Assembly (NCBI GenBank): GCA_049423145.1
Contig: JBMSQF010000031.1
Location: 1-30,443 of the forward strand
DNA: 30,443 bases
Source: RFTU01 sp049423145
GTDB taxonomy: Bacteria; Pseudomonadota; Gammaproteobacteria; Burkholderiales; Burkholderiaceae_C
Direction of reading: 5' to 3'
In this document: in pieces, positions 15,159 to 25,319 of the stretch
Layout: each line of letters begins with the position of its first letter
How positions within the stretch are numbered: the stretch's first letter is position 1
Position numbers and translations under genes: made by a program
The notes under the pieces: model-generated
Seen by the model: only the letters and a program-made list of their open reading frames with translations
Database searches by the model: none
Told to the model about the DNA's origin: nothing

Positions 15159-16676
15159 ATGGATCTGACCCAAAGAACCAGCGGGATCCTCCTGCACATC
15201 ACATCGCTGCCCGGCCCCCATGGCATTGGCGACTTCGGCCCGGATGCGCGCCGTTTCATCGACTGGCTCCAATCGGCTGGACAGACGGTTTGGCAGTGGC
15301 TGCCCACCACGCCCATCGGTCCTGGCAATTCTCCCTACCAGAGCGTTTCGGCATTTGCGGGCAGCCCGCTCATGGTGGCCTTTGAGCCCTTGGTTGCGGA
15401 GGGTTGGATCGACGCTGAGGCCTTGCAGGGCGCACCCGTTCGGGCAGACGGCGCCCGGGTGGACTTCGAAGCCCTGGTGCCCTGGCGTCTGGCGCGATTG
15501 CGGGCGGCCCATGCGGGTTTTGAGCGCAGGGCCACTGCCGAGCAGCGGCGGTCACTGGCCGACTGGCGGAAGGATCAGGGGTGGTGGTTGGATGATTACC
15601 TCCTTTTCATGGCTTTGGAATCGGCCCATGGCGGTCAACCCTGGTGGACATGGGCCGCTGGCTGTCGGGATCGTGCGCCCGGAGCGCTTCAACAGGCGGC
15701 TCAGGCCCACGCCGCCGAGATGAACTTCTGGGCTTTTGTTCAGTGGAACTTCGATACGCAGTTGGCTGACTTGCGTGCCTATGCGGCCGATCGAGGCGTG
15801 CGCATCATGGGCGATCTGCCCATCTTCATTGCGCACCACAGCGCGGACTGCTGGGCGCGGCCCGATCTCTACGAACTGGACGAAGGGCACCAGCCCACGG
15901 TCGTGGCCGGTTGCCCGCCCGATGATTTCAGTGAGGATGGTCAACGATGGGGGAACCCGTTGTACCGCTGGGACCGCATGGCGGCCGAAGGCTACCGCTG
16001 GTGGACGGCGCGCGTGAGGCGTGCATTGGCGCAGGCCGATGTCTTTCGCATCGACCATTTCCGAGGTTTCGCGGGTTACTACGAGATTCCCGCTTCATGC
16101 TCCACGGCGCGGGAAGGCCGGTGGGTGCCGGGCCCCGGAAAGGCTCTTTTCGATGCCATCGAAAAGGCGCTCGGACGCTTGCCGATCGTGGCCGAGGACT
16201 TGGGTTTGATCACGCCGGATGTGATCGACCTGCGTGACGGTTGCGGCTTCCCCGGCATGCGCATCCTCTCCCAGGCCTTCGGTGGCGATGCCACGCACGA
16301 ATTTCTGCCCCACAACTATGTGGCCAACACCCTGGTCTACACCGGCACGCATGACAACGAGACGGTCAGGGGCTGGTGGAGCACGGCCACACCGGCGGAG
16401 CGCCACTTTGCGGCGAGTTATTTGGCCGCCTGGGACCACGATATCCATTGGGCCATGATCCGTGCTGCCGCACAGTCGGTGGCCTGTATGGCGGTTTACC
16501 CCTTGCAGGATGTCTTGGGTCTGGGCGCCGAGCACCGGATGAATTTGCCCGGCTCCATGGGGCCGCACAACTGGACCTGGCGCTTGCAATGGCCGATGCT
16601 GGACGAGGAGTCGCGCCGGGTGCTGGCGCTGGTCACGGCCGCGAGCGGGCGTGGGCCCTTCAATCTGCTGGGTTGA
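15159..16676 (+). CDS. malQ: 4-alpha-glucanotransferase (amylomaltase)
   Basis: GH77 enzyme that disproportionates maltodextrins, joining glucan chains and freeing glucose, in the cytoplasm. 505 residues, the compact form of Thermus amylomaltase and plant D-enzyme rather than the ~690-residue E. coli form. Markers: RTSGILLHITSLPGPHGIGDFG at the N-terminus, WQWLPTTPIGPGNSPYQS, IMGDLPIFIAHHSADCW, FRIDHFRGF (nucleophile D299), IVAEDLG (E346) and GTHDNET (D399). The spacings 47 and 53 are close to those of Thermus (47, 55). Last gene of glgP-glgB-glgX-malQ, 37 bases after glgX. Its last 17 bases overlap the opposite-strand GH13 lipoprotein gene. MalQ products feed GlgP, which agrees with the shared operon. 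Confidence 0.95.
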   Translation: MDLTQRTSGILLHITSLPGPHGIGDFGPDARRFIDWLQSAGQTVWQWLPTTPIGPGNSPYQSVSAFAGSPLMVAFEPLVAEGWIDAEALQGAPVRADGARVDFEALVPWRLARLRAAHAGFERRATAEQRRSLADWRKDQGWWLDDYLLFMALESAHGGQPWWTWAAGCRDRAPGALQQAAQAHAAEMNFWAFVQWNFDTQLADLRAYAADRGVRIMGDLPIFIAHHSADCWARPDLYELDEGHQPTVVAGCPPDDFSEDGQRWGNPLYRWDRMAAEGYRWWTARVRRALAQADVFRIDHFRGFAGYYEIPASCSTAREGRWVPGPGKALFDAIEKALGRLPIVAEDLGLITPDVIDLRDGCGFPGMRILSQAFGGDATHEFLPHNYVANTLVYTGTHDNETVRGWWSTATPAERHFAASYLAAWDHDIHWAMIRAAAQSVACMAVYPLQDVLGLGAEHRMNLPGSMGPHNWTWRLQWPMLDEESRRVLALVTAASGRGPFNLLG

Positions 16677-18366
16677 GGTCCCAGACCTGCACCGATTGCG
16701 GTGCCAGCAGATGCCCACTGGTCCGTAAGGGTCCCAGGCGAGACGGTTGTTGCACGCGGCCGGCCATCTGCGACTCAGAGGCCCAGAGCAAGCGCGCACG
16801 AACCGTTGGAGCCGGTTCAGTGGGCACCGTCACGGTCTTGGTGGTCTGGCCGTAGTTGATCAGCACGAGCGTGCGTTCGCGGTCCAGCGTTCGTTCAAAG
16901 CCCATGACAAGGCCGTCGGCAAAGGCATGGCGCCACTGGCCGCGGGCAATCGATCCTCGGCTGTTGCGCAGTTGAAGCATGTCCTTGTAGTGGCGCAGGA
17001 TCGACCGCGTGCCCGCGCTTTGTGCCAAGACGTTGTGGCGGGCTGCATTCGGTGCCGCGGACCGGAAGGGAATGCCCGTCGTGAAGCCAGCATGCGGCCT
17101 TGTGTCCCAGCTCATCGGGCCTCGTATGGGCTGGTCTCCCGGCAGGCCGGGCAGACCCGCCTGACCAATTTCTTCCCCGTAATAGATGAAGGGCGTACCG
17201 GGCATCAGCAGGTAAGTGGCAGCGGCCAGCTTGTAACGCGCCTCATCGCCACCAAACTGATCCCATGCGCGCGGCCCAGCGAAGATGTCATGGTTCGATA
17301 GGAAGGTGGCCATGCCGGGTGGCGCTGTTTTCCAGTAGTCGACCATGGCTCGGACCGCGTCCTCATCACCCTTGGGAGCTGCCACGATGTGCGGAACCAG
17401 TCCGAAGGCAAATGCGGCACCGCAGATGTCCGGACGACCGTAAACCTCCGGGCTGGTCGTGGCCTCACAGACGGTGTAGCGCTTGGGGTAGGACTTCACC
17501 AAGTCCTGCAACTGCCGGGTCAATGCCCGGCTTTCCGGCTGGTCGTTCCAGTCCCGGGCATTGTTTTCAACCATGTGTGGCACGGCATCCAGGCGCACGC
17601 CATCGAGGCCCATGTTCATCCAGAACCGCAGACTGTCGAAGTGATAGCGGAGTGTGGGTTCATGGCGCAGATTGAAGTCCGGCATGTGTGCGCCGAAGGT
17701 GCCGAAGTAGTGCCCGCGTGCGCCCGGTGGCGGGGGTGGAAGATCCTTCCACTCGCCCTTGAATTCCCATGGCCTGGAGCCTTCGTGGTACCAGGGGTTC
17801 TTGCCCCAGATATCCCAGCCGACGGGGGCTTCGGTCGACCAGAGGAACCAGTCTCGATAAGGGCTTCGGGGATGGGCCAGGGCGTCGCGGAACGGCGGGA
17901 ACTCATGCGATGCGTGGTTGATCACGTAATCCATGATCACGCCGATGCCGCGGCGGTGGGCCTGCCGCAACAGTTCCCGCATGTCTTCGAGGCTGCCGTA
18001 CTGCGGCTCGACACGGCGAAAGTCGGCGGTGGCGTAACCGTGATCTCGGTCGGCGCTGAGGGTCACGGGCATCAGCCAGATCCCGCGCACGCCGAGTCGC
18101 TGAAGATGGTCCAAGCGCGAGATGAGACCCCGTAGATCGCCGACACCGTCCCCGTCACTGTCCTGATAAGCGCGAACGAAGATCTCCATGAACGCCCCGT
18201 GATGCCAATGCGCATCCAGGCCGTTGTCGCGCGGGACCGCGGCCACAGGGCGGGTATCGAAGCCGGGAGGGGCCGCTGGGGTGTGTGTCGGTGGAGCGCT
18301 CTTGCAGGCCACCAAAGCGGCCACGAGCAGGGCAGCCGGCACCCGCAACAGCAGCGTTCTGTTCAC
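16660..18366 (-). CDS. GH13 alpha-amylase-type lipoprotein (copy B)
   Basis: 568-residue alpha-glucan hydrolase with a lipoprotein signal: hydrophobic VPAALLVAALVA followed by Cys21 (lipobox LVAC). Residue +2 is Lys, so by the Lol rule it should go to the outer membrane. Catalytic regions: VRAYQDSDGDGVGDLRG (calcium-loop type, 64-80), DYVINH (146-151), GVRLDAV (D260), VCEAT (E301) and FLSNHD (D360). PGTPFIYYGEEIG is typical of GH13 amylases. It is a clear paralogue of the next gene, with which it overlaps by GTGA (start GTG 18366, stop of the upstream gene 18363-18365). A Pro run and an aromatic insert (about 183-225) mark where the two differ most. Substrate specificity (amylase versus alpha-glucosidase) is uncertain. 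Confidence 0.85.
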   Translation of the reverse strand: MNRTLLLRVPAALLVAALVACKSAPPTHTPAAPPGFDTRPVAAVPRDNGLDAHWHHGAFMEIFVRAYQDSDGDGVGDLRGLISRLDHLQRLGVRGIWLMPVTLSADRDHGYATADFRRVEPQYGSLEDMRELLRQAHRRGIGVIMDYVINHASHEFPPFRDALAHPRSPYRDWFLWSTEAPVGWDIWGKNPWYHEGSRPWEFKGEWKDLPPPPPGARGHYFGTFGAHMPDFNLRHEPTLRYHFDSLRFWMNMGLDGVRLDAVPHMVENNARDWNDQPESRALTRQLQDLVKSYPKRYTVCEATTSPEVYGRPDICGAAFAFGLVPHIVAAPKGDEDAVRAMVDYWKTAPPGMATFLSNHDIFAGPRAWDQFGGDEARYKLAAATYLLMPGTPFIYYGEEIGQAGLPGLPGDQPIRGPMSWDTRPHAGFTTGIPFRSAAPNAARHNVLAQSAGTRSILRHYKDMLQLRNSRGSIARGQWRHAFADGLVMGFERTLDRERTLVLINYGQTTKTVTVPTEPAPTVRARLLWASESQMAGRVQQPSRLGPLRTSGHLLAPQSVQVWDLNPAD

Positions 18367-20027
18367 TTGAGGTCCAGCACCCGAAGGCTGCGGGCGGCCA
18401 CCTCCACCTCAGCCTGCCCCGCTTGGGCGCTGGTGACCGGCATCCCTTGGGGCCACAGCGTGGTCAGCACACCGGCCGATGGCAGGTCGGTGATCGTCAG
18501 CCGCGCGGGCTGAGCACCGTAGTTGATGAGCACGAGTGTGCGTTCCTGCCCGAGCGTTCTGGTGTATCCCAGCACCGACCCCTGCACGAAGGGTTTGTCG
18601 TAACCGCCGCGCGCGATGGAAAGGCGGGTGTTGCGCAGGCCGATCATGCTCTTGTAGAAGTTCAGCAGGGAGTCGGCCTGCGACTGCTGGGACTGCACGT
18701 TCTGTGTGGCGACATTGGCCGAAAGGCCGCGGTAGGGAAGGCCGGTGGTGAATCCGGCCCGCGCGGTGTCGCCGGTCCAACTCATGGGGGTGCGCAGCTT
18801 GGGGTCTCCCGTGAGCGTGGCCGACGCCGCCATGCCGATCTCTTCGCCGTAGTAGATGAAGGGCGTTCCCGGCAGTAGGAGGTAGGTGGCTGCGGCCAGC
18901 TTGTAGGCCTGCGTGTCGCCCGCGAGTTGATTCCAGATGCGGTTGCCGGCGAATTCGTCGTGATTGGCCAGGAAGGTGGCAGTCCCCGGCGCGGCCGTCA
19001 GGAAGTAGCGCCGTACCGCTTCGATGTCTTGGGTATTGCCGCGGGCTGCGCCGAGGATGCGGCCATTGAGATCGAATCCGAAGGCGCTGCCGCAGGCGTT
19101 GGCGAAGCCCTGGGAGTCATCCGGCGATTCGCACACCATGAACCGCCGCCCATAGCCGCTCAGCACGGTGTTGACGCGCTGCATGAAGGCTCTGCTGTCC
19201 GGCTGGATGTTGTAGGCCAGCGGTCCGTTTTCGATGAGCAGCCCTACGGCGTCAAACCGAAAACCCGCAATGCCGCGATTGAGCCAGAAGCGCAGGTTGT
19301 CGTGGTGCCAGGATTCAACGGCAGGTGTGCGGAGATTCCAGTCGGGCATCTGGTGCCAAAAGGGTGCGTAGTACCAGCCGGTGGCGTCTTGCCGCCAGGG
19401 GTTGCCGTTGAACACGGTCCAGTTCAGCGGCGCGCTGTCCTGCCACACATACCAATCGCGAAAGGCATTGTCTTTGGCCGCTCGTGCGTTGATGAAGGCC
19501 GGGTGCTCGGCAGCGCTGTGGTTGATCACATAGTCCAGGATGACGCCGATGCCGCGCGAGGCGGCCGCCGCGATCAAGGCATCCAAGTCGGCCAGCGTGC
19601 CGAAGGCGGGATCAACATGGCGATAGTCCTTGACCGCGTAACCGTGGTCACCGTCCTGACTGGGGTGTATCGGCATCAGCCACAGGCCGCGAACGCCCAG
19701 ATCCTTGAGGTAATCCAGGCGTGCGATGAGCCCCTTGAGGTCTCCGATGCCGTCGCCGTTGCTGTCTTGGTAACTGCGCACGAACACCTGCATGAAGGCG
19801 CCGTTGTGCCAGCCCTCGGGCAGGCCCAGGGCCGTGTTCTGCGCCATCACCGCACTGGTGTCAAAAGTGGGCAGATTCGTCGTGCTGGGCGGCGTCACCG
19901 GCCCCGACGATCCTCCCCCCGCGACCGGAGGGCTGGCCGTGGTTTCGCCTGATCGGCCGCCGCCGCAGGCGCTCATCGATGCCGCAACCCCGAGGCCCAG
20001 GGTCACAGCCCCCAGCAGGTGCCGCAA
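18363..20027 (-). CDS. GH13 alpha-amylase-type lipoprotein (copy C)
   Basis: Lipoprotein alpha-glucan hydrolase. From TTG 20027 it has 554 residues and a 20-residue signal ending SMSA-Cys21, the same length as in its paralogue; residue +2 is Gly, favouring the outer membrane. A Gly/Ser/Pro/Thr linker (about 22-50) precedes the barrel. Regions: VRSYQDSNGDGIGDLKG, DYVINH, GFRFDAVG (D259), VCESP (E300), FLANHD (D357) and PGTPFIYYGEEIGM. An ATG at 20105 is in frame, but it would put the operator at 20052-20066 inside the gene and add 26 Trp/Pro-rich residues before the signal, so I prefer TTG, although no good ribosome site precedes it. First gene of the two-gene unit, divergent from the pullulanase gene. 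Confidence 0.83.
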   Translation of the reverse strand: MRHLLGAVTLGLGVAASMSACGGGRSGETTASPPVAGGGSSGPVTPPSTTNLPTFDTSAVMAQNTALGLPEGWHNGAFMQVFVRSYQDSNGDGIGDLKGLIARLDYLKDLGVRGLWLMPIHPSQDGDHGYAVKDYRHVDPAFGTLADLDALIAAAASRGIGVILDYVINHSAAEHPAFINARAAKDNAFRDWYVWQDSAPLNWTVFNGNPWRQDATGWYYAPFWHQMPDWNLRTPAVESWHHDNLRFWLNRGIAGFRFDAVGLLIENGPLAYNIQPDSRAFMQRVNTVLSGYGRRFMVCESPDDSQGFANACGSAFGFDLNGRILGAARGNTQDIEAVRRYFLTAAPGTATFLANHDEFAGNRIWNQLAGDTQAYKLAAATYLLLPGTPFIYYGEEIGMAASATLTGDPKLRTPMSWTGDTARAGFTTGLPYRGLSANVATQNVQSQQSQADSLLNFYKSMIGLRNTRLSIARGGYDKPFVQGSVLGYTRTLGQERTLVLINYGAQPARLTITDLPSAGVLTTLWPQGMPVTSAQAGQAEVEVAARSLRVLDLK

Positions 20028-20051
20028 GTGCGGCCACGGTGACGCCGAGAA

Positions 20052-20066
20052 GGTAGTTTTACTACG
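20052..20066. promoter_or_regulatory. Operator-like dyad 3, before GH13 lipoprotein genes
   Basis: GGTAGTTTTACTACG keeps the perfect 13-bp core GTAGTTTTACTAC of the four-copy dyad; only the outermost pair differs. It lies 25 bases upstream of the preferred TTG start of the lipoprotein gene (minus strand) and its centre is 110 bases from dyad 4. Confidence 0.75.
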
Positions 20067-20161
20067 CACTGTGGAGCAGGACCACCCGGTGAAGCGCGGC
20101 TGCATGGGCGGCTGAAGTTGAAGCCATTCGGACAGTTTAGTGGCTCGTCAGTCGCGATTTA

Positions 20162-20176
20162 TGTAGTAAAACTACC
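20162..20176. promoter_or_regulatory. Operator-like dyad 4, before pullulanase gene
   Basis: TGTAGTAAAACTACC matches the perfect dyad at 14 of 15 bases. It lies 30 bases before the pullulanase GTG, so binding would be expected to affect that transcript. No clear -35/-10 pair was found in the 20028-20206 spacer. Confidence 0.77.
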
Positions 20177-20206
20177 ATTTCGGCGTCCATACCCCACCGA
20201 CTCATC

Positions 20207-23020
<2,814 letters not shown>

Positions 23021-23039
23021 CCCCAGGAGACGCCTGCCC

Positions 23040-23068
23040 TTGGGTACCGGTTGCGCGCCGCTGATATT
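23040..23068 (+). promoter_or_regulatory. Possible riboflavin synthase promoter
   Basis: TTGGGT (23040-23045) and GATATT (23063-23068) are 17 bases apart and end eight bases before ATG 23077, which would give a nearly leaderless transcript. No FMN riboswitch fits in this 56-base gap. Weak match, by eye. Confidence 0.25.
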
Positions 23069-23076
23069 CTCAGGCC

Positions 23077-23805
23077 ATGTTCACTGGAATCGTTCAGGGT
23101 GTGGCCACCGTGGGTGCGCTCACCGACCGTCCTGGCCTGCGCACGCTCTCCGTGGTGTTCCCGCCGGGGTTTCTCCGTGGAGTCGAGATCGGCGCGAGCA
23201 TTGCCCTTGACGGGGTGTGCCTGACGGTGACGCGCTTCGATCAGCCCGCGGACACGGCCGAATTCGATGTGATGCAACAGACCTTGTCATTGACCACCTT
23301 GGGTTCCCTGTCGGTGGGCTCGCGTGTGAATGCCGAGCGCGCGGCGCGTGAGGGTGCTGAGGTGGGCGGGCATCTCTTGTCCGGCCATGTGGACTTTATG
23401 GCCTGCGTCGCCCAGATTCGACAGCCGCAGAACAACTGTGTCCTGAGGTTTGCGGTACCGGCGCCCTGGATGCGCTATGTGTTCGCCAAGGGCTATATCG
23501 CTGTCAATGGTGCAAGCCTGACCGTGGCCGAGACGGGCCATGAGGAGGGTGGCGGCGGTTGGTTTGAAGTGTGGCTGATCCCGGAGACGCTGCGAATGAC
23601 CACCTTCGGCGGGAAGCGGGAGGGCGACGCGGTCCACATCGAAATCGAGCGCAGCACGCAGGTGATGGTGGATACGGTCAGGCGCGCCGTCGATGAGCGC
23701 CTGGGGCCTTTGTTGCCGGCGCTTCAGGCCTGGGCACGCAGCCAGGGCTTGCCGGGGCTGGAGGGGTCGGCCACGCCAGACGGCGGTGGCGGGCTCACGA
23801 AATGA
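23077..23805 (+). CDS. ribE: Riboflavin synthase, alpha subunit
   Basis: Catalyses dismutation of two 6,7-dimethyl-8-ribityllumazine molecules to riboflavin in the cytoplasm. 242 residues, with two lumazine-binding repeats: the first starts MFTGIVQG with GASIALDGVCLTVT, the second contains GHLLSGHVD, KGYIAVNGASLTV and LIPETLRMTTFG. The sequence follows the E. coli RibC/RibE pattern closely. About 35 extra residues after VDTVRRAVDE, ending Gly-rich, exceed the usual ~205-215 length and are probably not needed for activity. It stands alone, without other rib genes, and overlaps the exonuclease I gene by ATGA; that pairing has no obvious metabolic logic. Because it has no rib operon context, it might be a second copy. 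Confidence 0.92.
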   Translation: MFTGIVQGVATVGALTDRPGLRTLSVVFPPGFLRGVEIGASIALDGVCLTVTRFDQPADTAEFDVMQQTLSLTTLGSLSVGSRVNAERAAREGAEVGGHLLSGHVDFMACVAQIRQPQNNCVLRFAVPAPWMRYVFAKGYIAVNGASLTVAETGHEEGGGGWFEVWLIPETLRMTTFGGKREGDAVHIEIERSTQVMVDTVRRAVDERLGPLLPALQAWARSQGLPGLEGSATPDGGGGLTK

Positions 23806-25259
23806 GCCACACGTTCTTCTGGCACGACTACGAAACGTTTGGCATCGACACCCGGCGCGATGCGCCCGCGCAGTTCGCTGGCATCCGTACCGATGCGGAC
23901 TTGAACGCGATCGGTGAGCCGGTGATGCTGTACTGCAGACCGCCGCGTGACGCGCTTCCCGACCCTGCCTCCTGTCTCATCACGGGTATCACGCCGCAGC
24001 TGTGCGAGGCCCGAGGATTGACCGAGGCGGATTTCGCCCGCCGAGTCTTGGAGGAATTGGGGGCGGAGGGCACCATCGGCGTTGGCTACAACAGCCTCTC
24101 CTTCGACGATGAGGTGACCCGTCACCTGTTTTGGCGCAACCTGATCGAACCCTATGGGCGCGAGTGGCAGAACCAATGCAGCCGCTGGGATCTGTTCAAT
24201 GTGGTGCGCTGCACGTTTGCCCTGCGACCTGAGGGCATCAACTGGCCTCTCAAGGACGATGGACGGCCTTCGCTGAAGCTGGAGCACCTCAGTGCAGCCA
24301 ATGGTCTGGTGCACGATGCGGCCCATGATGCGCTGAGCGATGTGCGAGCCACGATTGCACTGGCGCGCCTGCTGCGTGAGCGCCAGCCCCGGCTGTTTGA
24401 TTACTGCCTGAGTTTGCGCGACAAACGCAAGGTTTGGGAGGTGATCGGCCCTCTCGATGAGGGTCGGCAGCCCTTCCTGCATGTCTCGGGCAAGCTCGAT
24501 CCCGCCCATGGCTACACCGCGGTGGTATGGCCGCTTGCGCGCCACCCCACCAATGCCAATGAAGTCATCGTTTGGGACCTGGCCGAGGACCCGCGCGCCT
24601 TGCTGGGCCTGGGTGCGGCCGAGATTCGGCAGCGCCTCTTCACGCGGCGGGAAGACCTGCCCGAAGGCCTTTCGCGCTTGCCGATCAAGTCGATCCATGT
24701 CAACCAGAGCCCGGTGGTCATCAAGCACCTGGCCACGCTGGGCGAAGCCAGAGCGTCTCATTGGGGCATCGATGTCGATCGGGCCCTGCGCCACGCGGAG
24801 CAGGCGCGCCTGCATCTGGCGGCCCTGGCGGCGATGCCTTGGGCAGAGGTGTACGCGCGAGGGCCTGCTGATGATCCGGTCGCGCTGGATGCGGAGCAAA
24901 CACTGTATGGCGGACCGTTTCTGTCCAATGACGACCGGCGGCGACTGGAGCGCTTGCGACTCTTGGATGGGGCAGCATTGGCCGAACAGCGCCCGGTGTT
25001 TGATGATGGGCGGCTGGACGACTTGCTGCTGCGCTACCGCGCCCGCAATTGGCCGAACAGCTTGAATGAGGATGAACAGGCTCAGTGGTTGAGCCACTGC
25101 CGCGCCCGGCTGCATGAGGGCAAGGGCGGCCACCGGACGGTGGCGCAGGTGCTGGAGCGTATCGACGAACTGGCCGAGCAACGGATGGCCGCTGGCGACG
25201 AGAGGGGGCAGGCGGTGCTCGAAGCGCTGGTCGATTGGGTGGAAGCGGTCACTCCCTAG
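23802..25259 (+). CDS. sbcB: Exodeoxyribonuclease I
   Basis: 3'-to-5' single-strand DNA exonuclease (ExoI) used in mismatch repair and recombination. 485 residues (E. coli 475). The DEDDh catalytic set is complete: D9 and E11 in WHDYETFG, D102 in FDDEVTRH, H175 and D180 in HDALSDV, each offset by six from E. coli D15/E17/D108/H181/D186. RWDLFNVVR, LRPEGINWP and KLEHLSAANG belong to the exonuclease domain; the SH3-like and helical ExoI domains follow, ending in NYRARN-like LLRYRARNWP and a helical tail. Start ATG overlaps the riboflavin synthase stop (ATGA). Convergent with acnB across a 60-base gap. Confidence 0.95.
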   Translation: MSHTFFWHDYETFGIDTRRDAPAQFAGIRTDADLNAIGEPVMLYCRPPRDALPDPASCLITGITPQLCEARGLTEADFARRVLEELGAEGTIGVGYNSLSFDDEVTRHLFWRNLIEPYGREWQNQCSRWDLFNVVRCTFALRPEGINWPLKDDGRPSLKLEHLSAANGLVHDAAHDALSDVRATIALARLLRERQPRLFDYCLSLRDKRKVWEVIGPLDEGRQPFLHVSGKLDPAHGYTAVVWPLARHPTNANEVIVWDLAEDPRALLGLGAAEIRQRLFTRREDLPEGLSRLPIKSIHVNQSPVVIKHLATLGEARASHWGIDVDRALRHAEQARLHLAALAAMPWAEVYARGPADDPVALDAEQTLYGGPFLSNDDRRRLERLRLLDGAALAEQRPVFDDGRLDDLLLRYRARNWPNSLNEDEQAQWLSHCRARLHEGKGGHRTVAQVLERIDELAEQRMAAGDERGQAVLEALVDWVEAVTP

Positions 25260-25273
25260 GCCGTCAACATTGA

Positions 25274-25295
25274 AACGGGGCCCGCAGGCCCCGTT
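25274..25295. terminator. Hairpin between sbcB and acnB
   Basis: AACGGGGCC, loop CGCA, GGCCCCGTT: a perfect 9-bp GC-rich stem in the gap between convergent genes, 15 bases after sbcB and 25 bases after acnB. Neither side has a clear U-run, so it is a plausible bidirectional terminator but not a textbook one. Confidence 0.55.
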
Positions 25296-25319
25296 CCATT
25301 GGTGCGAAGGCGACGGTTC

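Noticed and set aside
23021..23076. Terminator after the pullulanase gene
   Set aside because: Only a 4-bp stem (CAGG/CCTG) is visible, with no U-run.
23724..25181. 485-codon minus-strand frame opposite sbcB
   Set aside because: Same length as sbcB by chance and lying over it; low-information sequence, no catalytic motifs, no ribosome site.
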